A program made the translations under genes and the position numbers. The notes beneath the pieces are model-generated. The model saw only the letters and a list, made by a program, of their open reading frames with translations, had not been told where the DNA came from and searched no databases. DNA of 64,000 nt, from contig NZ_JAPIVO010000004.1 in NCBI RefSeq assembly GCF_026239655.1, positions 310,001 to 374,000 on the forward strand, given 5' to 3'. The DNA comes from Pedobacter sp. MR2016-24. Its GTDB lineage: Bacteria > Bacteroidota > Bacteroidia > Sphingobacteriales > Sphingobacteriaceae. This document shows positions 34,527 to 42,747 of the stretch, piece by piece; the stretch's first letter is position 1; every line of letters starts with the position of its first letter.

Positions 34527-35681
34527 ATGTTTCCTACCGTTTCCCATTTTCTTGAATATCTTTTCGGTATTCAGATTCCACTCCCTTTTAATACTTTTGG
34601 TGTATTTGTAGCTTTGGCTTTTATTGCCGGATACTGGGCTTTTACAAAGGAGCTTAAACGTAAGGAAGCACTCGGATTATTACATCCCGTAAAAAAAACA
34701 ACTACAATAGGCTTGCCTCCAAAACCAATTGAACTGGTTTACAATGGTGTATTTGGCTTCTTGATAGGTTATAAATTAGTTTACGCCTTATTAAATTATA
34801 AGTTATTTGTCAGTGATGCACAGACAGTGCTGCTGTCCACTTCAGGAAGTTTACTGGGAGGGCTATTTTTTGCCGGCCTGTTTGCTTACTGGGACTATAA
34901 GGAAAAGAATAAATACAAACTTGCTCAGCCCAAACATGTCGTGGTTACAGAACACCCTTACGAATTGATGGGCAATATGATTGTCTGGGCAGCCGTATGG
35001 GGCTTCCTTGGAGCCAAGATATTTGATAATCTGGAGCATTGGGATTCTTTTGTGAAAGATCCGATAGGCGGATTACTTTCCTTTAGTGGACTCACTTTTT
35101 ATGGCGGTTTGATCTGTGGTGGTGCCGCGGTATTGTACATTGCGAGGAAAAATGGGATTAAACCTTTACATATGCTTGATGTTGGCGGACCAGGGATGAT
35201 GCTTGCCTATAGCGTAGGAAGAATTGGCTGTCATATGTCGGGCGATGGTGACTGGGGTATTGTAAACCTGAATCCTAAACCTTTCAGCTTTCTGCCGGAT
35301 TGGTTATGGGCATATACCTATCCCAATAACGTGGCCATGGAAGGTGTAGCAATACCAGGATGTACAGGGAAATTCTGTTCTGTATTGCCTTTACCTGTTT
35401 ATCCGACGCCGCTGTATGAGGTAATTGTATGTTTTGTTTTATTTCTAATCCTTTGGCGCATCCGTCATCAGGTTAAATTGCCGGGGATGTTATTTGGTAT
35501 ATATTTAATGATGAACGGGATGGAGAGATTTTTCATAGAGCTGATCAGGGTTAACACAAGGTACCATGTTGCGGGCATTTCATTTACTCAGGCGGAGATG
35601 ATATCTTCACTGTTATTCATTTGTGGCCTGCTCCTTGTTGTGTTTTCATTGAAAAATAAAGAAAAACACGCGAATTACTAA
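34527..35681 (+). CDS. lgt: Prolipoprotein diacylglyceryl transferase
   Basis: Transfers diacylglycerol from phosphatidylglycerol to the lipobox Cys of prolipoproteins; needed for the many lipoproteins in this window. The 384-aa, multi-helix membrane protein carries the signature region YSVGRIGCHMSGDGDWG (with the essential Arg) and NGMERFFIELIRVNTRY. It is longer than E. coli Lgt (~290) through a soluble insert after TM1 and another around residues 245-290, as in other Bacteroidota. Confidence 0.9.
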   Translation: MFPTVSHFLEYLFGIQIPLPFNTFGVFVALAFIAGYWAFTKELKRKEALGLLHPVKKTTTIGLPPKPIELVYNGVFGFLIGYKLVYALLNYKLFVSDAQTVLLSTSGSLLGGLFFAGLFAYWDYKEKNKYKLAQPKHVVVTEHPYELMGNMIVWAAVWGFLGAKIFDNLEHWDSFVKDPIGGLLSFSGLTFYGGLICGGAAVLYIARKNGIKPLHMLDVGGPGMMLAYSVGRIGCHMSGDGDWGIVNLNPKPFSFLPDWLWAYTYPNNVAMEGVAIPGCTGKFCSVLPLPVYPTPLYEVIVCFVLFLILWRIRHQVKLPGMLFGIYLMMNGMERFFIELIRVNTRYHVAGISFTQAEMISSLLFICGLLLVVFSLKNKEKHANY

Positions 35682-35692
35682 ATATCCTAAAT

Positions 35693-36484
35693 TTGAATTA
35701 CGAATTATTATGTGACCAGGTCATCGCAATCACGCGGCTGACAGGGAATTTTATTAGAAAAGAATCGATGCGCTTTAATGCAGATTCTATTGAATTCAAA
35801 GGGCTAAATGATTTGGTCTCTTACGTAGATAAAACAGCAGAAGCACAATTAGTTGATAACTTATCCCAGCTGATTCCGGATGCCGGATTCATCACAGAAG
35901 AAGATACGCCTAATAGCATCGGTAAAACCTATACATGGATTATCGATCCACTGGATGGTACTACAAATTTTATTCATGGTGTGCCAACCTATTCCATTAG
36001 CATCGCGCTTTATGAAGAAGGGAAACCTGTATTAGGTGTGGTATATGAAATCAACAGGGCTGAAATGTTTTACAGTTATAAAAATGCGCCGGCTTATCTG
36101 AATAATAAAGAAATAAGTGTGTCAAAGAGAACTATGCTGGCAGATTCCCTGCTGGCAACAGGATTTCCATATTACCAGTTCGAAAAACAGCCGCAATATA
36201 TGCTGCTATTGGCAGAGCTGATGCAGAGGACGCATGGCCTGAGAAGAATAGGCTCAGCAGCGGTAGACCTGGCTTATGTAGCCTGTGGCCGATTTGATGC
36301 CTTTTTTGAATATAACCTGAACTCTTATGATGTAGCGGGAGGTGCTTTTATCGTACAGCAGGCGGGTGGTAAGGTCATGAATTTTGATGGTGGTGATGAG
36401 TTTATTGATCAGCGCGAAATGCTGGCAACCAATGGCTTGGTTGATCATGAATTACTGGAAGCCATCAGGCGTCATTTTAAATAA
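35693..36484 (+). CDS. Inositol monophosphatase-family phosphatase, TTG start
   Basis: A 263-aa Mg-dependent phosphatase of the IMPase/SuhB family. Metal-binding motifs: FITEED (Glu), WIIDPLDGTTNFIHG, and late YDVAGGAFIVQQAGG where the family usually has W-D-x-A-A-G. The start is TTG (35693): the next Met codon would remove the conserved first helix (YELLCDQVIAITRLTGNFI). Only 11 nt after lgt, so likely in one operon with mtaB-lgt. Substrate could be inositol phosphate, PAP or a sugar phosphate. Confidence 0.88.
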   Translation: MNYELLCDQVIAITRLTGNFIRKESMRFNADSIEFKGLNDLVSYVDKTAEAQLVDNLSQLIPDAGFITEEDTPNSIGKTYTWIIDPLDGTTNFIHGVPTYSISIALYEEGKPVLGVVYEINRAEMFYSYKNAPAYLNNKEISVSKRTMLADSLLATGFPYYQFEKQPQYMLLLAELMQRTHGLRRIGSAAVDLAYVACGRFDAFFEYNLNSYDVAGGAFIVQQAGGKVMNFDGGDEFIDQREMLATNGLVDHELLEAIRRHFK

Positions 36485-36511
36485 TGAGCGACAACCATTT
36501 AAAAAAGGCAT

Positions 36512-36550
36512 AAAAAAAAAAGAACCATTTAATGTGGTTCTCTTTTTTTT
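36512..36550. terminator. Bidirectional terminator
   Basis: AGAACCA (36521-36527) pairs with TGGTTCT (36535-36541), flanked by a run of nine A and eight T, between convergent genes. Confidence 0.85.
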
Positions 36551-36564
36551 ATAAAGATATAAGC

Positions 36565-37116
36565 TTATAAAGCGTTAGAAACAACTTCTTTTACTTCAGG
36601 TACCATTCTTTGTAACAAATTCTGGATACCAGATTTCAAGGTGATGGTAGAGGAAGGGCAACCACTGCATGAACCGCGAAGTTCTACAGTCACCACACCT
36701 TCGTCGAAAGATTTATAGCTGATTGCACCACCATCCTGTTCAACAGCAGGGCGAACGTAATCGTGCAGTATCTGCTGTATTTTTATCTCCAGATCAGATC
36801 CTTCAAATGCAGGAGCTTCTTCAACAGTTGCTTCTTTAATTTTGTATTCTGATTCTACAGCACCCTTCACAAATTCTTTAAGAATGGGTTCGATATCAGG
36901 CCATTCAGCATCTTCAGTCTTCGTGATAGTAACGAAATTGCTAGCAAAAAATACGCCGCTCACAAAGTTAAACTTGAACAATTCTTTAGCAAAAGGAGAG
37001 TGCTCAGCACTTTCTCTAGTTGCGAAATCTTCACTGCCATTAATCAACAACTTGTTGACCATAAACTTCATAGTGGCAGGATTCGGGGTTTGTTCTGTAT
37101 ATACGTTAATAGTCAT
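36565..37116 (-). CDS. NifU-like iron-sulfur carrier (NFU_N + NifU C-terminal domain)
   Basis: Scaffold or carrier for Fe-S cluster delivery. The 183 aa have an N-terminal NFU1-type domain (about 1-90: YTEQTPNPATMKFMVNK) and a C-terminal NifU domain (110-180) with the cluster-binding C-x-x-C in RGSCSGCPSSTITLKSGI. This is the mitochondrial-type NFU1 architecture. Monocistronic, with a -7 element at 37133-37140. Confidence 0.93.
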   Translation of the reverse strand: MTINVYTEQTPNPATMKFMVNKLLINGSEDFATRESAEHSPFAKELFKFNFVSGVFFASNFVTITKTEDAEWPDIEPILKEFVKGAVESEYKIKEATVEEAPAFEGSDLEIKIQQILHDYVRPAVEQDGGAISYKSFDEGVVTVELRGSCSGCPSSTITLKSGIQNLLQRMVPEVKEVVSNAL

Positions 37117-37132
37117 GGTCTCTTTTTTCTTA

Positions 37133-37140
37133 CAAAAATA
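37133..37140 (-). promoter_or_regulatory. Promoter -7 element of NifU-like gene
   Basis: The minus strand reads TATTTTTG, 16 nt before the start at 37116. Confidence 0.5.
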
Positions 37141-37193
37141 AATAATTCAGGTCTGAAATTCAGATATCGATGTCTGTTTTAGGTCATTATATC

Positions 37194-38540
37194 CTAAAAT
37201 ACACCTGTGTAGTTAAAAGGTGTGATCTGCTTCAGTTCCTGCTTAATATTTTCATCTATTTGCAGACCATCAATAAAATCTGCCATGGTCACTGCCGTAA
37301 TCTTTGTATTTGTACGTGTCAGATCTTTTAATGCTTCATATGGATTCGGATAAGCTTCTCTTCTGAGAATAGTTTGAATGGCTTCAGCCACTACAGCCCA
37401 GTTATTCTCTAAATCCGCAGCAATAACTTCATTGTTCAGTAAAAGTTTATTCAGTCCTTTTAGCGTAGAGGAAATTGCAATAGCCGTATGCGCCATTGGA
37501 ACACCTACATTTCTTAAGACTGTAGAGTCAGTCAGATCTCTTTGTAACCTCGAAATAGGTAATTTTGCAGAGAAAAATTCAAATAAGGCATTGGCAAGAC
37601 CGGCATTTCCTTCAGCATTTTCAAAATCTATAGGATTTACTTTATGTGGCATGGCCGATGAGCCTACTTCACCTTCTTTAATTTTTTGCTTGAAATAATT
37701 CTTGGAAATATAAGCCCAGATATCCCTGTCCAGATCAATAATAATGTTGTTGATTCTTTTCAGTGCATCACATTGAGCTGCAAACTGATCATAATGTTCA
37801 ATCTGTGTAGTATGTTGTGCACGGTTTAATTTCAGTGTGTTGTTCACAAAATTATTGGAAAAATCTACCCAGTTAATGCCTGGATAGGCGATATGATGTG
37901 CATTGAAATTTCCGGTAGCACCACCAAATTTTGCACTGTGCGGAATATTTTTCAGATTATTCAACTGAATTTCCAGACGCTCGGCAAATACCAGGAATTC
38001 TTTTCCCAGTTTAGTAGGAGAAGCAGGTTGTCCGTGTGTATGTGCCAACAGGGGAATATCTTTCCACTCTGTTGCCAGTTCTTTTATTTTGCTGATTAGT
38101 GAGCTGATCGCAGGATAGTAAACCTCGTTCAGGGCGAGTTTAAAAGTATAGGGTATTGCGGTATTATTAATATCTTGTGAAGTCAGGCCAAAGTGGATAA
38201 ACTCCTTATAGTCCTGCAAGCCTAAATTATCGAATCTTTTTTTTACAAAGTATTCAACAGCCTTCACATCGTGATTGGTAATTTTTTCAGTTTCTTTTAT
38301 TTCCTGGGCATCATCATCGCTGAATTGCTCGAATATTGACCGTAGCTGAATATAATTTGCTTTATCAAAATTGCTTAGTCCATTTAAACCTGTTTCACAT
38401 AAAGCGATGAAATATTCGATTTCAACGTATACTCTATATTTAATGAGTGCAGATTCTGAAAAGTATTTTGCAAGGTTTTGTGTGGTGTTCCTGTAACGAC
38501 CGTCAACAGGTGATATAGCTTGTAGTGATGATAAATTCAT
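37194..38540 (-). CDS. purB: Adenylosuccinate lyase
   Basis: Eliminates fumarate from SAICAR and adenylosuccinate in purine synthesis. The 448 aa belong to the E. coli-type branch. Markers: ISPVDGRY at the N-terminus, LTSQDINNTA, AHTHGQPASPTKLGKE (catalytic His), and the flexible signature loop GSSAMPHKVNPIDFENAEGN. Monocistronic; a -7 element lies 22 nt upstream. Confidence 0.96.
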   Translation of the reverse strand: MNLSSLQAISPVDGRYRNTTQNLAKYFSESALIKYRVYVEIEYFIALCETGLNGLSNFDKANYIQLRSIFEQFSDDDAQEIKETEKITNHDVKAVEYFVKKRFDNLGLQDYKEFIHFGLTSQDINNTAIPYTFKLALNEVYYPAISSLISKIKELATEWKDIPLLAHTHGQPASPTKLGKEFLVFAERLEIQLNNLKNIPHSAKFGGATGNFNAHHIAYPGINWVDFSNNFVNNTLKLNRAQHTTQIEHYDQFAAQCDALKRINNIIIDLDRDIWAYISKNYFKQKIKEGEVGSSAMPHKVNPIDFENAEGNAGLANALFEFFSAKLPISRLQRDLTDSTVLRNVGVPMAHTAIAISSTLKGLNKLLLNNEVIAADLENNWAVVAEAIQTILRREAYPNPYEALKDLTRTNTKITAVTMADFIDGLQIDENIKQELKQITPFNYTGVF

Positions 38541-38562
38541 GAATGCGAAATTTTTACAAGCG

Positions 38563-38570
38563 CAAAGGTA
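38563..38570 (-). promoter_or_regulatory. Promoter -7 element of purB
   Basis: The minus strand reads TACCTTTG, 22 nt before the purB start at 38540. Confidence 0.6.
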
Positions 38571-38624
38571 GCAATTTCATCTGATAAGCTTGGTCTGACC
38601 GGTGGTTCCGGAATTATTGGGCAT

Positions 38625-38660
38625 AAAAAAAGGCTCTGGATATTTCCAAAGCCTTTTTTT
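38625..38660 (-). terminator. Terminator of small lipoprotein gene
   Basis: An 11-bp stem (38625-38635 with 38650-38660, AAAAAAAGGCT), with an inner TGG/CCA extension. T-rich on the minus strand; symmetrical, so it also shields purB. Confidence 0.88.
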
Positions 38661-38674
38661 TAAAGCTGTAAAGC

Positions 38675-38887
38675 TTATTTTTTAGTTGTATCAACAGCTG
38701 TAGTAGTAGTTGTTACAGTAGTATCTTTAACTGTAGAATCTTTAACGTTAGTATCTACAGAAGTAGTAACTGCACCTGAATCAGTTAATGTAGTATCAGT
38801 ACCTTCAGCTTTTTTTTCTGAGTTACATGCTGCTACTGATAAAGAGATTGCTAAAGCTAAAAAGCCGAATTTGAATAAGTTTTTCAT
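38675..38887 (-). CDS. Small Thr/Asp-rich lipoprotein
   Basis: A 70-aa lipoprotein with signal LFKFGFLALAISLSVAAC (Cys21), then only low-complexity Thr/Asp/Val/Lys sequence (VKDSTVKDTTVTTTTTA), probably an unfolded surface or periplasmic tail. No known domain. It is divergent from the sigma factor/protease pair, with 141 bp between the start codons, and the upstream sequences share a motif, so coregulation is possible. Confidence 0.8.
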   Translation of the reverse strand: MKNLFKFGFLALAISLSVAACNSEKKAEGTDTTLTDSGAVTTSVDTNVKDSTVKDTTVTTTTTAVDTTKK

Positions 38888-38945
38888 TTTGAATATTTTT
38901 AAAATAATTAATTAATTTTACAGATTAATACCCCAATCAGCAAAA

Positions 38946-39004
38946 GGTAACCCACCGTTTTAAAAAAAAAAGAATATTATTTTTTTACCTAATATTGGGT
39001 TACC
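38946..39004. promoter_or_regulatory. Inverted repeat in the divergent lipoprotein/sigma promoter region
   Basis: GGTAACCCA (38946-38954) and TGGGTTACC (38996-39004) form a perfect 9-bp inverted repeat across 41 nt of A/T-rich sequence. In addition ATTGGG(T/G)TA occurs toward both genes: plus 38995-39002, and minus-strand 38937-38929. Position suggests an operator or alternative-sigma promoter. Confidence 0.45.
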
Positions 39005-39028
39005 ATTCACGTATAAATGTATTAATTA

Positions 39029-39595
39029 GTGAGTAACAAGTTAAGCAGTTCAGTTCCAACAGATAGAGAGGTTGTTTTAGGTATACTAAACAACTCGGAA
39101 GATGCCCTAAATAGATTGTATATCGGTTACTTTCCGATGGTATTGCAGTTTATTTTAAATAATAATGGTGATGAAGATGATGCCAAAGACGTGTATCAGG
39201 AAGCAATCATCGTCTTATATAATAAAATAAAGGGTGGTAATTTCGAGTTAAGCAGTAAATTGAAAACCTACATTTATTCAGTTTGCAGGCGTATCTGGCT
39301 AAAGAAGCTATCACAGGCCAGCAAAAAAACGAATAACATTTCGGACTTTGAAGATGTTATCGCGGTAGAAGTAGATGTGGAATACCACGAAGAGAAGGAT
39401 CTCCAGTTTGAAAAGATGGGATCAGCATTGACTAATCTGGGGGAACCTTGCAAAACTATTATTCAGGATTTTTACATTAATAATCTCTCCATGCAGGAGA
39501 TCTGTGAAAAATTTGGCTACACAAATACTGATAATGCCAAAACACAGAAGTATAAATGCCTGCAGAGATTAAAGAAATTATTTTTTCAAATATAA
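39029..39595 (+). CDS. ECF-like sigma-70 family RNA polymerase sigma factor
   Basis: A 188-aa alternative sigma factor. Region 2 is recognisable (LYIGYFPMVLQFILNN, then EDDAKDVYQEAIIVLYNKI and LKTYIYSVCRRIWLKKL). Region 4 has LGEPCKTIIQDFYINNLSMQEICEKFGYTN, followed by a basic tail. No region 1 or 3. The start is GTG (39029), with no in-frame ATG before region 2. It lies 7 nt before a membrane-bound protease whose N-terminus looks like a sigma-binding cytoplasmic domain, the usual order for a sigma/anti-sigma pair. Confidence 0.9.
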   Translation: MSNKLSSSVPTDREVVLGILNNSEDALNRLYIGYFPMVLQFILNNNGDEDDAKDVYQEAIIVLYNKIKGGNFELSSKLKTYIYSVCRRIWLKKLSQASKKTNNISDFEDVIAVEVDVEYHEEKDLQFEKMGSALTNLGEPCKTIIQDFYINNLSMQEICEKFGYTNTDNAKTQKYKCLQRLKKLFFQI

Positions 39596-39602
39596 TAGGG
39601 AA

Positions 39603-40709
39603 ATGAGGAAGGATTTAGAAATAGAAGCTATAATTGAAGATTACCTGGGTGGAAAACTTACAGCAGAGGAAAAAACTGCTTTTGAAGAACTGCGTAAAAA
39701 TGACCCTGTAATTGATCATAAAGTGGTTGCTCATCAGTTGTTCATGGACGCAGCTAAACAATATGGGGTGATAATGTCGCTGAAACAGCAGATGGATCAG
39801 GCGCACGCACAGATGGATGTAGAGGCTATGGTTAATCAATATAAACCTCATCCTTCTATTTTGGTGAACTTCTGGCGCAACAACAGATCGGGCGTTGCAG
39901 TGGCAGCCTCATTCCTGTTGTTAATGCTATTTACTGTATATTCTTATCTGCACAATACCAAGCAGAATGGCAGTTATGATCTGATGAGGAGAGAACTGGC
40001 TAATATTAAAAGTAACCAGAACAAATTGGTAAGATCACTGATTACCTCAAATAATACTACTACACCCGCACCGAGAGGCCCGCTTAGTCCGGCTAAGTTT
40101 GGCGGTACCGGATTTGCACTGACTACCAATGGTTATATCTGTACCAATTTGCATGTAGTAAAAGATGCTGATTCTGTATATGTACAGAATGGTAAAGGGG
40201 AATCATTTAAGGTAAAGGTTGTTTATCGTGATTCACAATATGACATTGCAATCCTTAAAATCATTGATAATGCATTTACGCCGCTGGCAAATCTTCCTTA
40301 TAAACTGAAAAGGAACAATGTAGAAATGGGAGAGAACGTATTTACTCTTGGATTTCCAAAAGATGATGCCGTGTTAGGTGATGGTTATGTAAGTTCAAGA
40401 ACCGGACATAGTGGTGATACTACACAATATCAGGTCTCTATTCCTATCAATCCGGGAAATAGTGGCGGACCGCTTTTGGATAATTATGGTAACATCATCG
40501 GTGTGATTACCGCAAAAGAAAATCAGGTGGATGGCGCTGCATTTGCGATCAAATCTAAATATGTTTTGGAAGCTCTGGATGCTATTCCTCAGGATTCATT
40601 AGGTAAGAAGGTTGCCCCGATTAAAAAGAATCCGCTGGTAGGTCTTAAAAGAACTAAACAGATTAACAAGATCCAGGACTTTGTATATATGATCAAAGTG
40701 TATAACTAA
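39603..40709 (+). CDS. Membrane-anchored trypsin-like (HtrA-type) protease, possible anti-sigma partner
   Basis: A 368-aa single-pass inner-membrane protein. Residues 1-90 are cytoplasmic and helical, starting IEDYLGGKLTAEEKTAFEEL, a pattern common at the N-termini of Bacteroidota anti-sigma-like membrane proteins. One TM segment lies at about 97-117. The periplasmic part is an S1C/HtrA-like trypsin domain with a full triad: His184 (TNLHVV), Asp214 (YDIAILK), Ser287 (NPGNSGGP). There is no PDZ domain. Following a sigma gene at 7 nt, it may hold the sigma factor and release it on a periplasmic signal; this is inference. Alternative: a plain stress protease under that sigma factor. Confidence 0.86.
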   Translation: MRKDLEIEAIIEDYLGGKLTAEEKTAFEELRKNDPVIDHKVVAHQLFMDAAKQYGVIMSLKQQMDQAHAQMDVEAMVNQYKPHPSILVNFWRNNRSGVAVAASFLLLMLFTVYSYLHNTKQNGSYDLMRRELANIKSNQNKLVRSLITSNNTTTPAPRGPLSPAKFGGTGFALTTNGYICTNLHVVKDADSVYVQNGKGESFKVKVVYRDSQYDIAILKIIDNAFTPLANLPYKLKRNNVEMGENVFTLGFPKDDAVLGDGYVSSRTGHSGDTTQYQVSIPINPGNSGGPLLDNYGNIIGVITAKENQVDGAAFAIKSKYVLEALDAIPQDSLGKKVAPIKKNPLVGLKRTKQINKIQDFVYMIKVYN

Positions 40710-40729
40710 ATATTCCGTCAAATATTTTT

Positions 40730-40765
40730 AAACCCCGAAACAATAATCTTTGTTCCGGGGTTTTT
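40730..40765 (+). terminator. Terminator of sigma/protease operon
   Basis: A 13-bp stem with one mismatch (40730-40742 with 40751-40763), 8-nt loop, five T. Confidence 0.88.
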
Positions 40766-40787
40766 AGTATATGTATAAACAGGACAT

Positions 40788-41720
40788 ATGGAATTTGGAA
40801 AAGTAGCTGCTGAAGAAGTTAAATCTGTGGACTTCACATTACCTCCTGATGGAGAGCTGACAGCAAAAATAATAAATGGCAAGGCGGTTAAGCAAGTAGA
40901 TTTTTTCATCGGCTGTGCCAAATGGGGCAGGAAAGAGTGGGTGAATATTATTTATCCGCCAAAGACTAAAGAAGCCAATTTCCTGGACGAATATGTTAAA
41001 CACTTTAATTCGATAGAACTGAATGCTGTGTTTTATTCCATTCCGACCAAAGAGCAGGTGAATAAGTGGAAAGAGAAAGCCATGCAGAATGCCACCGGTC
41101 AGTTTTTGTTTTTTCCCAAGTTTCCAAGAATTGTCAGTCATATCAAAAGGCTCAAAAATGCGGAGCAGGCAACGGATGATTTTTTAGCCAGTATCAGTGA
41201 GTTTGGAGAATTTCTGGGGCCTTGTTTCCTGCAGCTGAGTGATAACTTTGGACCGAAAAATTACGCTATCCTGGAAGAATATATTAAAAGTCTTCCCGCA
41301 GATTTGAATGTTTTTGTGGAATTAAGACATGCTGATTGGTTTAAGGATCGTGAAGCCAGAAAAATGGTTTGTGATATGCTTGCTAAATACAAGAAAGGAG
41401 CAGTAATTACTGATGTTTCGGGCAGAAGGGATGTATTACATATGGAACTGACAATTCCTGAGATATTTATCCGTTTTGTGGGAAATGGGAAGGAACATCA
41501 GGACTCTGATTTTGCAAGGATAGATGACTGGGCAATACGTATTAAAAGCTGGCTTGATCATGATCTGCAGAAAGTATATTTCTTTTTGCACCAGCATGAT
41601 GAACTGGATACCCCGGTGTTGGCCAATTATACAATTAAGGTATTTAATGAAAAATTGGGTAGCGATGTTCCCGAAATAGTTTTCAGAAAGAAAGAAGAAG
41701 GCCTTTTTGGAAATGGTTAA
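40788..41720 (+). CDS. DUF72 domain protein
   Basis: A 310-aa member of the DUF72 (YecE) family, a TIM-barrel-like fold of unknown activity. Visible hallmarks: FFIGCAKWGRKEWV, FNSIELNAVFYSIPT, FLFFPKFPRIVSH, and LNVFVELRHADWF. An N-terminal segment of ~37 residues precedes the domain. It follows the terminator of the sigma/protease unit and has weak terminator potential after it (CTACTA/TAGTAG then T-run near 41725-41746). Confidence 0.88.
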   Translation: MEFGKVAAEEVKSVDFTLPPDGELTAKIINGKAVKQVDFFIGCAKWGRKEWVNIIYPPKTKEANFLDEYVKHFNSIELNAVFYSIPTKEQVNKWKEKAMQNATGQFLFFPKFPRIVSHIKRLKNAEQATDDFLASISEFGEFLGPCFLQLSDNFGPKNYAILEEYIKSLPADLNVFVELRHADWFKDREARKMVCDMLAKYKKGAVITDVSGRRDVLHMELTIPEIFIRFVGNGKEHQDSDFARIDDWAIRIKSWLDHDLQKVYFFLHQHDELDTPVLANYTIKVFNEKLGSDVPEIVFRKKEEGLFGNG

Positions 41721-41790
41721 ATATCTACTATATTAGTAGTGTTTTTATAATGGGTTAATTTTTAAATTTTACAACCAAAATTATAGTATT

Positions 41791-42426
41791 ATGAGTATCA
41801 GAATAGGAGATGTAGCTCCAAATTTTAAAGCCAAAACCTCAATTGGGGATATCGATTTTTATGAATTTCTTGGTGATAGCTGGGGAGTTATATTTTCGCA
41901 TCCGGCTGATTATACTCCGGTTTGTACAACAGAATTAGGACGTACAGCTTCATTAAAATCAGAGTTCGAGAAAAGAGATGTGAAAGTAATTGCGCTAAGT
42001 GTAGATTCTGTAGAGTCGCATAAAGGATGGATTAATGATATCAATGAAACACAGGATACAACAGTTGAATTTCCAATCATTGCAGATGAAGATAAAAAGA
42101 TTGCCGACCTGTATGATATGATTCATCCTAATGCATCGGAGACCTTAACTGTGCGTTCACTGTTCATTATTTCTCCTGATAAAAAGATCAAGCTGATGCT
42201 GACTTATCCGGCTTCTACTGGAAGAAACTTTAATGAGGTTTTAAGGGTAATAGATTCTTTGCAGCTAACGGCTAAATATAGTGTTGCTACTCCGGCCGAC
42301 TGGAAAGATGGCGAAGATGTGGTGGTAATGAACAGCATTAAGACGGAGGATATTGCGGACAAATTCCCCAAAGGTCACAAAGTGATCAAACCTTACCTCA
42401 GAACGACGCCACAACCGAACAAATAA
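41791..42426 (+). CDS. 1-Cys peroxiredoxin (Prx6 type)
   Basis: Thiol peroxidase that reduces hydrogen peroxide and alkyl hydroperoxides. The 211 aa match Prx6. The active-site block SHPADYTPVCTTELGR has peroxidatic Cys45 and Thr42; there is no second conserved resolving Cys, and the C-terminal extension (VATPADWKDGEDVVV) is typical of the Prx6 group. Monocistronic, near cold-shock and stress-sigma genes. Confidence 0.94.
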   Translation: MSIRIGDVAPNFKAKTSIGDIDFYEFLGDSWGVIFSHPADYTPVCTTELGRTASLKSEFEKRDVKVIALSVDSVESHKGWINDINETQDTTVEFPIIADEDKKIADLYDMIHPNASETLTVRSLFIISPDKKIKLMLTYPASTGRNFNEVLRVIDSLQLTAKYSVATPADWKDGEDVVVMNSIKTEDIADKFPKGHKVIKPYLRTTPQPNK

Positions 42427-42504
42427 TTTTAAAACATTATTATTTTTTTTAAGTTTGATATAGTTGAGAACTTTAAAGAATATTAATTTTTACATTGGAA
42501 TTTT

Positions 42505-42702
42505 ATGAATACCGGGAAAGTAAAGTGGTTTAACACGCAAAAAGGCTACGGATTTATCGTTTATGAAGGAAATAAAGATATTTTTGTTCATTTTAAGGAT
42601 GTTCTAGGGGGCATAGACAGCATTCAGGAGAATGATGATGTCGAATTTGAAATTGCAGAAGGTAAAAAAGGACTACAGGCTGTAAAAGTCAGGAAAGCTT
42701 AA
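42505..42702 (+). CDS. Cold-shock domain protein
   Basis: A 65-aa single-stranded nucleic-acid binding OB-fold protein. RNP1 KGYGFI and RNP2 IFVHF are both present after GKVKWFN. Likely an RNA chaperone. It ends in a 15-bp hairpin shared with the convergent methyltransferase gene. Confidence 0.95.
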   Translation: MNTGKVKWFNTQKGYGFIVYEGNKDIFVHFKDVLGGIDSIQENDDVEFEIAEGKKGLQAVKVRKA

Positions 42703-42712
42703 CCTTTAACTG

Positions 42713-42747
42713 TAGCAAAGCCTTCCAATTGCTGGAAGGCTTTGCTA
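42713..42747. terminator. Bidirectional terminator-like hairpin
   Basis: TAGCAAAGCCTTCCA (42713-42727) pairs perfectly with 42733-42747 across a 5-nt loop. No long T-run on the plus side. Confidence 0.78.
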
